Below, in pieces: positions 1-5,281 of a DNA stretch of 7,945 nucleotides. The notes below the pieces were generated by a model. The model worked only from the letters and a program-made list of their open reading frames with translations, was not told the DNA's origin and made no database searches. The first letter of the stretch is position 1, and every line of letters starts with the position of its first letter. The DNA is taken from NCBI GenBank assembly GCA_030839105.1, contig JAUZEI010000617.1, positions 1-7,945 on the forward strand, written 5' to 3'. The DNA comes from Actinomycetota bacterium. GTDB lineage: Bacteria > Actinomycetota > Acidimicrobiia > IMCC26256 > PALSA-610. The position numbers and the translations under genes are program-made.

Positions 1-605
1 AGGGACTTGCCAGCCTGCTCGACCGCCATGGATTCGATGTGGTCGGCCAGTGCGCTGAGCCGGATGGACTAATTGCGCTTGTGCAACAGGAACAGCCCGA
101 GCTGGCCATCGTCGATATTCGTATGCCTCCGACCCACACAACAGAAGGGCTGGACGCGGCGCGAGTGCTCCGCGAGGAGGCGCCCACAACTGCGATCCTC
201 GTGCTCTCTGCGCATGTCGAGCTCGAGGAGGCAAGCGACTTCATCGGTCGCGGTGAACGGAGCGGCTATCTGCTCAAATCGCGCATCACCGACGTCGATG
301 AGTTCCTCGACACGATCGACCGAATTATGAAAGGTGGAACCGTCGTCGATCCGACACTGGTCCAAGAGCTCTTCGCCGCCCGCCGCGTCCGTGATCCGCT
401 CGACGTGCTGTCGTTGCGGGAGCGTGACGTCCTCGCGCTAATGGCGGAAGGCCGATCGAATGCCGGTATCGCGCACCAGCTCTTCGTGACGGAGGGGACG
501 GTCGAGAAGCACGTACACAGCATCCTCATGAAACTCAATCTTCCCGGAGCCGTGGAGGACCACCGGCGCGTGCTCGCAGTGCTTACGTACCTCGACGCGC
601 GCTGA
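1..605 (+). CDS. Response regulator, NarL/LuxR family (5' end outside window)
   Basis: This is the DNA-binding output protein of a two-component system. A receiver domain is phosphorylated by a partner histidine kinase, and a C-terminal LuxR-type helix-turn-helix then binds promoters. The reading frame is already open at base 3 and reads GLASLLDRHGFDVVGQC, typical of receiver helix 1, so roughly the first 15 residues, including the acidic pocket, lie upstream. The phospho-acceptor Asp is in VDIRMPP (codon 114-116). The switch Ser is in LVLSAH and the conserved Lys in YLLKS. The output domain covers about 400-530, with LSLRERDVLALMAEGRSN followed by the recognition helix in TEGTVEKHVHSILMKL. 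GTG 39 is the first usable in-window start, but it would cut into the receiver fold, so I treat the gene as truncated by the window. No kinase is visible in the window. Regulon unknown. Confidence 0.93.
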   Translation, partial: GLASLLDRHGFDVVGQCAEPDGLIALVQQEQPELAIVDIRMPPTHTTEGLDAARVLREEAPTTAILVLSAHVELEEASDFIGRGERSGYLLKSRITDVDEFLDTIDRIMKGGTVVDPTLVQELFAARRVRDPLDVLSLRERDVLALMAEGRSNAGIAHQLFVTEGTVEKHVHSILMKLNLPGAVEDHRRVLAVLTYLDAR

Positions 606-703
606 CCGACCCTCACGACAGGGTTACTTCTCTACAAGTCGTATTCACGATGTGCCGCCGCGCGATCTCGATCGCCTTGTCGGCGAGCGCTGACAAAGCC
701 GCA

Positions 704-757
704 CACGAACAATGCCCATCTCGTACCGGGGCGCCGAGTGGCGATCGGCGGTTATAG
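704..757 (-). repeat. Intergenic hairpin element, copy G (opposite orientation)
   Basis: Read on the minus strand this 54-nt segment begins CTATAACCGCCGATCG and ends ATGGGCATTGTTCGTG. That is the same two-arm layout as the copies between 4791 and 7363. On the + strand its outer boxes are CACGAAC and GTTATAG, so AAC and GTT face each other as in integron attC core boxes. It lies in the 217-nt gap between the response regulator and the ASCH gene. The gap also holds a 14-nt near-palindrome at 662-675 (GCGATC, 2 nt, GATCGC) and a weak CCCT/AGGG hairpin at 610-623 followed by a pyrimidine-rich stretch, a poor terminator candidate for the response-regulator gene. Confidence 0.55.
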
Positions 758-809
758 ACGCTCGTTGTCAACTCCGAGGCGTCGCATGGTGCGGAGCGGG
801 TCGTGGTCG

Positions 810-822
810 TAGCGTTGGCTCG
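810..822 (+). promoter_or_regulatory. Leaderless -10 box of the ASCH gene
   Basis: TAGCGT at 810-815 fits the actinobacterial TANNNT -10 consensus and is followed by 7 nt and then ATG 823. Transcription would start at or next to the A of the start codon, consistent with the absence of a Shine-Dalgarno sequence. No clear -35 box is visible. Confidence 0.6.
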
Positions 823-1110
823 ATGCAGTTCAGCCCGGAGTTGCGCGGCGGGGTGGCCTCGGGCCGCATCACGTTGTCGTTCAGGCTCTGGAATCGCCCG
901 AAGGTCAAAGTTGGCGGTCAGTACGCGACCGCCGGCGCGCGTATCGAGGTCGACTCGATCGAGATCGTTCCCTTCTCTAGCGTGACGGCGACAGAGGTGC
1001 GTCGCTCGGGTGAGAAGGATCGCGAATCGCTCCGTCAACGCGCCGCGCACTCGGGGCCGATCGACGACGACACGCTCTTGTACCGCATCGAATTTCACGT
1101 GGTGCCATAG
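823..1110 (+). CDS. ASCH-domain protein, single-domain form
   Basis: A 95-residue protein that resembles ASCH domains, a PUA-like beta-barrel fold associated with RNA binding or coactivator roles. The N-terminal part runs MQFSPELRGGVASGRI, then SFRLWNRPKVKVGGQY, the beta-strand and basic-loop signature of the family. A middle strand reads ARIEVDSIEIVP and a final strand YRIEFHVV. I chose ATG 823 over the upstream ATG 712 because homology begins there and because a TANNNT box sits 7 nt upstream; residues from the upstream start look like non-coding translation. From memory, related actinobacterial proteins often carry an extra C-terminal winged-helix region of about 80-90 residues. This one stops right after the ASCH barrel. 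Its substrate is unknown. The gene lies 100 nt upstream of an AraC regulator that has its own promoter. Confidence 0.72.
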   Translation: MQFSPELRGGVASGRITLSFRLWNRPKVKVGGQYATAGARIEVDSIEIVPFSSVTATEVRRSGEKDRESLRQRAAHSGPIDDDTLLYRIEFHVVP

Positions 1111-1197
1111 GCCCCGAGGGATGTCGACGTACGCCGAAACCCGAATGCCGTCGGATGGCGTCGACCTGGTCTCGACCCGTGGGGGCGACCGGTTGAC

Positions 1198-1210
1198 TAG
1201 CGTCGTCGGC
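1198..1210 (+). promoter_or_regulatory. Leaderless -10 box of the AraC gene
   Basis: TAGCGT at 1198-1203, then 7 nt, then ATG 1211. The hexamer and spacing are identical to those before the ASCH gene. This favours ATG 1211 over the in-frame ATGs at 1121 and 1145. Confidence 0.65.
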
Positions 1211-1621
1211 ATGACGCCCGAGGAGATCGCCGACCTTGCACACCTACGCCGGGCACGCGACCTCATTGACCGCGACTACGCGCAGCCCCTCGATGTCCCG
1301 GCGATGGCGCGTGCCGCGCTCATGTCGCCCGCGCACTTCTCGCGCAAGTTCCGTGCCGCGTACGGCGAGACGCCCTACTCCTATCTCATGACACGACGCA
1401 TCGAGCGCGCGAAGGCTCTTCTGCGTCAGGGGCTGTCGGTCACCGACACCTGCATGGCCGTCGGTTGCACGTCGCTCGGCTCGTTCAGTTCGCGCTTCAC
1501 CGAGATCGTCGGCCAGACCCCGTCGCAGTACCGCGCGCGCGACCACCACGATCTCGAAGTCGTTCCGCCGTGCGTGAGCATGGTCGCGACGCGACCGCGG
1601 CGTACCACGGTCACGGTCTGA
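1211..1621 (+). CDS. AraC-family transcriptional regulator (HTH domain only)
   Basis: A 136-residue protein that is essentially a two-helix-turn-helix AraC DNA-binding domain with no large sensor domain. HTH1 lies around residues 27-52 (LDVPAMARAALMSPAHFSRK). The linker carries GETPYSYLMTRRIERAKALL. HTH2 and the family signature follow at about 76-108, with CTSLGSFSSRFTEIVGQTP and then the YRAR end. A 28-residue tail contains VPPCVSMVATRP, a Cys-containing segment I recall from this subfamily; a ligand or redox role for it is conjecture. ATG 1211 is chosen because of the TAGCGT box 7 nt before it and because the conserved DLAHLRRARDLIDRDYA segment follows closely. A VOC protein gene starts 129 nt downstream. 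Short AraC regulators and glyoxalase-like genes are commonly adjacent in actinobacteria, so that gene is its likely target. Confidence 0.9.
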   Translation: MTPEEIADLAHLRRARDLIDRDYAQPLDVPAMARAALMSPAHFSRKFRAAYGETPYSYLMTRRIERAKALLRQGLSVTDTCMAVGCTSLGSFSSRFTEIVGQTPSQYRARDHHDLEVVPPCVSMVATRPRRTTVTV

Positions 1622-1637
1622 GCCCGGCCGACCTGCA

Positions 1638-1651
1638 CCGACCGGGGTCGG
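1638..1651 (+). other. Short hairpin after the AraC gene
   Basis: CCGACC (1638-1643) and GGTCGG (1646-1651) are perfect inverted arms separated by 2 nt, 17 nt after the AraC stop. There is no T-tract, so this is at best a weak or Rho-assisted terminator, or an operator-like dyad between the AraC and VOC genes. Confidence 0.3.
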
Positions 1652-1738
1652 CTCCGAAGGGCCGGTGGCGGCGCACCGGGCGCTGACCCGTCCCGGCACC
1701 GAGCAGGATCGGAGAAGCACGCGCCGCGTCGATCCTCC

Positions 1739-1750
1739 TAGGGTCGTCGC
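1739..1750 (+). promoter_or_regulatory. Leaderless -10 box of the VOC gene
   Basis: TAGGGT at 1739-1744, then 6 nt, then ATG 1751. The VOC gene therefore appears to have its own promoter rather than depending on read-through from the AraC gene, which leaves the dyad at 1638-1651 as a possible control site. Confidence 0.6.
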
Positions 1751-2149
1751 ATGGCAGTCACCGTCTCCGCAATGTTCATCCCCGTCCACGACCCCGACGA
1801 CGCGCTCCGCTTCTACCGCGACGCGCTCGGTCTCGAGGTCCGCAACGACGTCGCGGCCGACGGCTTCCGCTGGGTCACCGTCGGCGCCCCGGGGCAGGAC
1901 GTCGACATCGTCTTGTTCCAGCCGCACGGCGGTCGTTCGCAGGTCGAGGGCGACGCCCTCCTGTCGCTCGTGACGCAGGGGTCGCTGCAGGCTGCGATCT
2001 TCCGCTCCGATGACCTCGACACCACGTTCGAGAAGGTCCGGGCATCGGGCGCCGAGGTGCTCCAGGAGCCGGTGTCCCAGCCCTGGGGCGCGCGCGACTG
2101 CGCGTTCCGCGACCCCTCGGGCAACCTCGTCCGTATCGCGCAGGCCTGA
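1751..2149 (+). CDS. VOC/glyoxalase-like protein
   Basis: A 132-residue protein of the vicinal oxygen chelate superfamily (glyoxalase, bleomycin-resistance and dioxygenase relatives). Two beta-alpha-beta-beta-beta modules are visible. The first has FIPVHDPDDALRFYRDALGL and then FRWVTVGAPGQ. The second has LQAAIFRSDDLDTTFEKV, GAEVLQEP, WGARDCAFRDPSGN and LVRI. The length is normal for a single-chain member that forms a domain-swapped dimer. His13 in PVHD sits at the usual first metal-ligand position. The usual last-strand Glu (as in GNxxE) is absent, the strand reading VRIAQA, so glyoxalase I chemistry should not be assumed. Substrate binding, resistance by sequestration or another reaction are all possible. 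The preceding AraC regulator probably controls it. The start is supported by the TANNNT box 6 nt upstream. Confidence 0.88.
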   Translation: MAVTVSAMFIPVHDPDDALRFYRDALGLEVRNDVAADGFRWVTVGAPGQDVDIVLFQPHGGRSQVEGDALLSLVTQGSLQAAIFRSDDLDTTFEKVRASGAEVLQEPVSQPWGARDCAFRDPSGNLVRIAQA

Positions 2150-2650
2150 CCGTCGTCCGCCCGGAGTGCCGCACATACCGTCGGCTCGGGGACCATTCTT
2201 TCGAACGCCGAGTGCAGGCACGCCTGCGCTCGCGAAAGCGAATGCCCTCTGTGCGCTCGCGGATAGCGAGGCACAAGCACTCCCGGATCACGAGGCATCG
2301 TTGGCACACAAGTCCCACCCGGTGCATCGCTTACGATCAGGCCAGCGGCTTTGGCATGACGCTCGACGGGATGGAACGCCAAGATTCGTAGGCGGGCGAC
2401 GAAGCGCGCATCTCCCCTCACGGAAGAGAGGACGAGGTGCCCCCGATCATCTGACCGCACTCGCGTGCCGGCCAGCACCAATGCCGCTTGACAGCGTCTG
2501 CGATGCAGCGTCAGACGGAGCGCCGCCATCAGATGCGCGCCTTGCGGTCGGAGCGGATAGTCCGTTTGCCCGCCCGAAGGCACGCGGCGTGAGCCCTCGT
2601 CCGGGACAACGCGAGGCGGTGTTCCCGGAGAGTCGGCCTCCAAACTCCCT
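2150..2650 (+). other. 501-nt stretch without a supported gene
   Basis: Open frames here on both strands have no recognisable motifs and look like high-GC chance frames. The left third carries a strong compound hairpin at 2194-2244 and a second hairpin at 2251-2274. A smaller inverted repeat, CGTCTG (2495-2500) and CAGACG (2512-2517), lies further right. The segment CTCTGTGCGCTCGC at 2247-2260 recurs exactly at 7298-7311, inside one of the cassette-type elements, which suggests a decayed relative of that repeat here. I see no tRNA-like or riboswitch-like fold by eye. Confidence 0.5.
2194..2274 (+). other. Compound hairpin region downstream of the VOC gene
   Basis: The first hairpin pairs 2194-2219 with 2222-2244 in three blocks. 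The blocks are CATTC with GAATG, TTTCG with CGAAA, and CGAGTGCAGGC with GCCTGCGCTCG (one T-G wobble), giving about 21 pairs with two bulges. The second has GTGCGCTCGC at 2251-2260 and GCGAGGCAC at 2266-2274 around a GGATA loop, 9 pairs with one bulge. No U-tract follows either. They could act as a Rho-independent-like terminator, an mRNA 3'-end protector or part of a repeat element. Confidence 0.5.
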
Positions 2651-2878
2651 ATGAGTTTCAGGCAACGTCCTTCATCTCGACGCGTGGGCCAACGGCCGTG
2701 TCCGACGTGTGTCGGGTATACCGCGGCAGTGCGTCACGAATATGAAGTCGGCTGCGCGTGCGGGAACCGGTGGCGCATCGTCGTCGAGGCAGAGGTCGAG
2801 ATCGAGCAGGCCGCGGGCGCTGCGTGTGGGGCCGACCCGTTCGACCTCACCGAGATCGGTCGACACTTCGAGCCCTGA
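2651..2878 (+). CDS. Small Cys-rich protein of unknown function (possible zinc ribbon)
   Basis: A 75-residue protein if it starts at ATG 2651. It has CPTC at residues 17-20 and CAC at 35-37 (within VGCACGNRWRI), spaced as in a treble-clef or zinc-ribbon knuckle pair. It ends in an acidic, helix-prone tail (VVEAEVEIEQAAG, then DPFDLTEIGRHFEP). I do not recognise the family. No Shine-Dalgarno sequence precedes ATG 2651. An alternative in-frame start is GTG 2729, which has a TATACC box 6 nt upstream; it would remove the first Cys pair and leave 49 residues, so the Cys pattern argues for the longer form. A recurring intergenic motif and the cyclase gene follow. The coding call rests on the Cys pattern and its position between genes. 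Confidence 0.5.
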   Translation: MSFRQRPSSRRVGQRPCPTCVGYTAAVRHEYEVGCACGNRWRIVVEAEVEIEQAAGAACGADPFDLTEIGRHFEP

Positions 2879-2885
2879 CCTCGCT

Positions 2886-2916
2886 CGCATAAGCGTCCCA
2901 GAGCGGGCATCATGCG
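2886..2916 (+). repeat. Short copy of the intergenic hairpin element (copy I)
   Basis: CGCAT (2886-2890) pairs exactly with ATGCG (2912-2916), and CCC pairs with GGG inside. The right arm GCGGGCATCATGCG differs by one base from the 13-nt core CGGGCATTATGCG of the copy at 4791-4840. It begins 7 nt after the stop codon of the Cys-rich gene. It is only 31 nt long, so it may be a deleted copy or just the shared right arm. Confidence 0.4.
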
Positions 2917-2983
2917 CCGGAGCGGGATCGCATTCTCGCGCCGTACTTATTGTCAAGTTCGAGTGGGTGAAGAGGACTTCGAA

Positions 2984-4321
2984 ATGACGGCGATGAGTTA
3001 CGCCCGCAGTGGTGACGCCTACATCGCGTACGAAGTCGACGGCAGCGGACCGATCGACCTCTTGGTTGTGACTGAAGGCTTCATTCCCGTCGACATGATG
3101 TTCGACGAGCCGCATTTTGCGCGGGCCTTGCGCCGGCTGGGCTCGTTCGCTCGTCTGATCCGTTTCGATCGGCGAGGTATCGGCTTGTCGGATCCGTGCG
3201 TTCCGGCGAATCCTCCGACGCTCGAGCAGTGGTGCGACGACGCGCTCGCGGTGCTTGACGCGGTCGAATCGCAACGAGCGGCGGTCTTAGGAGCGAACGA
3301 AGCAGGCGGAGTCGCGTTGGTCTTGGCTGCAAGCCATCCGGATCGCATCAGCCACGTCGTCGTCGTGAACTCGTTCGCGTGCGTCACCGAGGATCTCACT
3401 GACCCGAGGGGGCCACAGATGTCGGAGGACGCTCTCGGAAGGTTGCTCGACGACATTGTTGCGCCGAACGGTGCGGGCGTCGATATTGTCTCGGAGTTCG
3501 CGCCGAGCCTCGGAAGCGACGCGCAGTTCCGTACCTGGTGGGCCGAGGCCGGAAAGCGGGGCGCGAGTCCGTCGACGGCGCGTGCGCTCTTACGTGTCGG
3601 ACTCGGCAGCGATGTGCGCGACGTGCTGCCTGCGGTTCGCATACCGACGCTCGTAGCGCACTACCGCCATGACGTCACGACGCCCGTCGCGCATGGCCGT
3701 TATCTCGCAGAACAGTTGGCGGACGCGCGCTACGTCGAAGTGGACGCCGCCGACGATGTCTGGTGGGCTGCGGATCCCGATCCGGTGCTCAATGCGATCG
3801 AGGAATTCCTGACCGGTATTCGGGCCGCCCCCGACCCCGACCGTGTTCTCGCAACAGTGTTGTTCACAGATCTCGTTGCCTCGACCGACGAACTGTCCCG
3901 GATCGGTGACCGGAAGTGGCGCGATGTGCTCGACGGCCACGACAAGATGGCGCGCCGTCAGGTCGACCGCTTTGCGGGACGCGTGATCAAGACCACAGGT
4001 GACGGCGTTCTCGCGATTTTCGACGGGCCGGCCCGCGCGATCGGCGCCGCGTGCGCGATCCGTGACGCCGCGCAGCAGATGGGATTGGAGAGCCGCGCGG
4101 GCGTTCATGCGGGTGAGATTGAAGTGCGCGACGATGACGTTGCGGGCGTCGCCGTCGTTGTCACGGCACGAGTATGCGCACTCGGCGATCCCAACGAAGT
4201 GATCGTGACCCGCACGATCCGCGATCTCACTGCCGGGTCCGCGATGCGGTTCACCGATCGCGGGGAGCACACGTTGAAAGGGTTCGACGAACGTTGGCAG
4301 CTCTACTCCGTTACAGATTGA
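2984..4321 (+). CDS. Alpha/beta-hydrolase-like domain fused to class III adenylate/guanylate cyclase
   Basis: A 445-residue cytoplasmic two-domain protein. Residues about 5-280 resemble an alpha/beta hydrolase (ARLIRFDRRGIGLSDP, then the nucleophile elbow VLGANEAGGVALVL). The nucleophile position is Asn105, the acid Asp230 is present in YRHD, and the catalytic His position is Asp258 (AADDVWW), so hydrolysis is unlikely. Residues about 285-445 form the cyclase catalytic domain, which makes a cyclic nucleotide from NTP as a dimer. Metal aspartates are Asp296 (FTDLVAST) and Asp340 (KTTGDGVLAIFDGP), with Lys336 nearby. Arg396 in VVVTAR is the likely transition-state Arg, but the Asn four residues before it is Val392. 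I chose ATG 2984 over ATG 2912 because AGAGGA (2971-2976) lies 7 nt upstream and the conserved fold starts there. The hydrolase part probably acts as a ligand sensor. No downstream effector is visible. Confidence 0.92.
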   Translation: MTAMSYARSGDAYIAYEVDGSGPIDLLVVTEGFIPVDMMFDEPHFARALRRLGSFARLIRFDRRGIGLSDPCVPANPPTLEQWCDDALAVLDAVESQRAAVLGANEAGGVALVLAASHPDRISHVVVVNSFACVTEDLTDPRGPQMSEDALGRLLDDIVAPNGAGVDIVSEFAPSLGSDAQFRTWWAEAGKRGASPSTARALLRVGLGSDVRDVLPAVRIPTLVAHYRHDVTTPVAHGRYLAEQLADARYVEVDAADDVWWAADPDPVLNAIEEFLTGIRAAPDPDRVLATVLFTDLVASTDELSRIGDRKWRDVLDGHDKMARRQVDRFAGRVIKTTGDGVLAIFDGPARAIGAACAIRDAAQQMGLESRAGVHAGEIEVRDDDVAGVAVVVTARVCALGDPNEVIVTRTIRDLTAGSAMRFTDRGEHTLKGFDERWQLYSVTD

Positions 4322-4337
4322 TCGCGAGACCTTTGAA

Positions 4338-4351
4338 GCCATCGTCATGGC
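4338..4351 (+). other. Small hairpin after the cyclase gene
   Basis: GCCAT (4338-4342) and ATGGC (4347-4351) form a 5-bp stem with a CGTC loop, 16 nt after the cyclase stop codon. No T-tract follows. It may mark the 3' end of the cyclase transcript, but it is weak. Confidence 0.25.
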
Positions 4352-4489
4352 GACCACCCGGTTCCGACAAGTCCATTGAGTCCCGAGCCATGACTGCCTT
4401 TCGGTACTGGCCATAAGGGTCCTGGTTAGGGCGTTCTCTGCGGCAGGACTTCAGTCGACGAGGCGCGTTCGACGGGGCGCACTTTGCCG

Positions 4490-4795
4490 ATGATGCTCGC
4501 CTCCGCCGCTCTTGTCTTATCCGGGGCCGCTTTCGGGATCGCGCTAACGAGACACCCACACACGACTTGCTCCACAAGCAACCCCGTGCAGTGTCCCGTG
4601 ACCGTACCGAAGTTCGTCGGGCGGTCAGCACCGGACGCGCCGGGCGATCTCCGACGCAACGATCTCGTACCAACAGTCACGTTTCAACGATCACTGGCCG
4701 AGCCCAGAGGCGTCGTGCTGGCTCAGAGTCCCGACCCATTTGCTGTCGTGAAGCGCGAGGCAACCGTCGTGCTCGTCGTAAGCGCGGGTCCATAA
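4490..4795 (+). CDS. Small membrane-anchored PASTA-domain protein
   Basis: A 101-residue protein with an N-terminal hydrophobic segment (about residues 1-20, MLASAALVLSGAAFGIALT), a short Cys-containing linker and one PASTA domain from VPKFVGRSAPDAP to the end (GVVLAQSPDPFAVVK, then ATVVLVVSAGP). PASTA domains bind peptidoglycan fragments or beta-lactam-like ligands and usually occur as tandem repeats on Ser/Thr kinases and penicillin-binding proteins. A lone copy on a membrane anchor would face outward and may sense or bind the cell wall. I see no kinase domain or frame continuation. The start is uncertain: TTG 4484, ATG 4490 and ATG 4493 are all in frame and none has a good ribosome site. 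The stop codon TAA lies inside the repeat element that follows. Confidence 0.72.
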   Translation: MMLASAALVLSGAAFGIALTRHPHTTCSTSNPVQCPVTVPKFVGRSAPDAPGDLRRNDLVPTVTFQRSLAEPRGVVLAQSPDPFAVVKREATVVLVVSAGP

Positions 4796-4840
4796 CTGCC
4801 GATTGACGTTCGCCAGAACCGTCGCCGATCGGGCATTATG
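4791..4840 (+). repeat. Intergenic hairpin element, copy A
   Basis: A 50-nt element whose left arm CATAACTGCCGAT pairs with its right arm ATCGGGCATTATG; the reverse complement of the right arm is CATAATGCCCGAT. Allowing one extra base on each side gives 12 pairs. The interior continues the stem as GACGTTC with GAACCGTC around a GCCA loop, so nearly the whole element can fold. It supplies the TAA stop of the PASTA gene. CATTAT at 4834-4839 could serve as the -10 box of the RidA gene that follows. Confidence 0.7.
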
Positions 4841-4865
4841 CGTGCGTCCCAGATGGGAGGCGCAC

Positions 4866-5249
4866 GTGGCACTTGAACACTATGACCCCTTCGGCGGTGC
4901 GTTGCCGTTCTCTTTGGCAGTCAAGGCGGGAAACGCCGTGCACGTGTCTGGGATGGTGGGTCTCGATCCGACCACCTTGCAGGTTCCGCCTGACATCGCG
5001 AGCCAGATGCGGATTGCGTACAAGTCGATCTTCGACGCACTCCAGCAGTTCGGGTGCACGCTTGCCGATGTCGCAGAGCAGACGATTTACTTCGTTGGTG
5101 AAGCAGAGGCCGCGAACGCGGCCGGCGAGGCGACTCGCAAGGAGGCGTTCGGTTCTGGTCCTATGCCAGCGAGTGCGATGATCGGCGTGCAGAAGCTGCT
5201 CGACCCGCGGTTTCTTGTTGAGATCAAGGTGACCGCCTACACCAAGTGA
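4866..5249 (+). CDS. RidA/YjgF-family protein lacking the catalytic Arg
   Basis: A 127-residue protein of the RidA/YjgF/YER057c/UK114 family, trimeric cytoplasmic proteins whose archetype hydrolyses reactive enamine and imine intermediates made by PLP enzymes. Family features are visible: VKAGNAVHVSGMVGLDP, the helix DIASQMRIAYKSIFDALQQFG, DVAEQTIYFV and the C-terminal strand FLVEIKVTAY with Glu119. The motif that normally reads P-A/T-R-S reads PASAM here, so the Arg corresponding to E. coli RidA Arg105 is Ser103. Classic imine deaminase activity is therefore unlikely; members lacking this Arg belong to other Rid subgroups of mostly unknown function. I chose GTG 4866 because GGGAGG (4855-4860) lies 5 nt upstream, rather than the far upstream in-frame start at 4803, which falls inside the repeat element. 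Confidence 0.9.
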   Translation: MALEHYDPFGGALPFSLAVKAGNAVHVSGMVGLDPTTLQVPPDIASQMRIAYKSIFDALQQFGCTLADVAEQTIYFVGEAEAANAAGEATRKEAFGSGPMPASAMIGVQKLLDPRFLVEIKVTAYTK

Positions 5250-5265
5250 ACGATTGATGCGACCG

Positions 5266-5281
5266 CCAGAACTGCGGCGCC
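5266..5281 (+). repeat. Left arm of an interrupted intergenic element (copy F)
   Basis: CCAGAACTGCGGCGCC, 16 nt after the RidA stop, matches the left arm of the other copies (xxAACTGCC). The IS110 remnant follows directly. The matching right arm appears on the other side of the remnant at 5886-5901, consistent with an insertion that split one element. Confidence 0.4.

Noticed and set aside
1193..1197. TTGAC as the -35 box of the AraC promoter
   Set aside because: It abuts the TAGCGT -10 box, so the spacing is impossible; it is coincidental.
613..1266. 217-codon minus-strand open frame
   Set aside because: Arg/Ser/Ala-rich with no domain; it overlaps the ASCH gene and the AraC start, which have promoters and family motifs on the + strand.
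1244..2221. 325-codon minus-strand open frame
   Set aside because: Antisense to the recognised AraC and VOC genes; low-complexity Arg/Val/Asp composition typical of GC-rich antisense frames.
1813..2643. 276-codon minus-strand open frame covering the gene-free stretch
   Set aside because: No recognisable motif, no ribosome site, and its 3' half is antisense to the VOC gene. I cannot exclude a decayed gene but do not support one.
2010..2654. 214-codon plus-strand open frame
   Set aside because: It starts inside the VOC gene in another frame and its composition is Arg/Ser/Pro-rich without domains.
3590..4414. 274-codon minus-strand open frame
   Set aside because: Antisense to the cyclase domain, which is clearly coding on the + strand.
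4388..4431. Possible further repeat copy before the PASTA gene (CCATGACTGCC ... GGTTAGGGCG)
   Set aside because: The left arm resembles the consensus and GTTAGGG resembles an attC right box, but the arms do not pair well and the interior does not match; left out of the annotated copies.
4803..4808. TTGACG as a -35 box for CATTAT at 4834-4839
   Set aside because: The spacer is 25 nt, too long for a normal sigma-70-type promoter.
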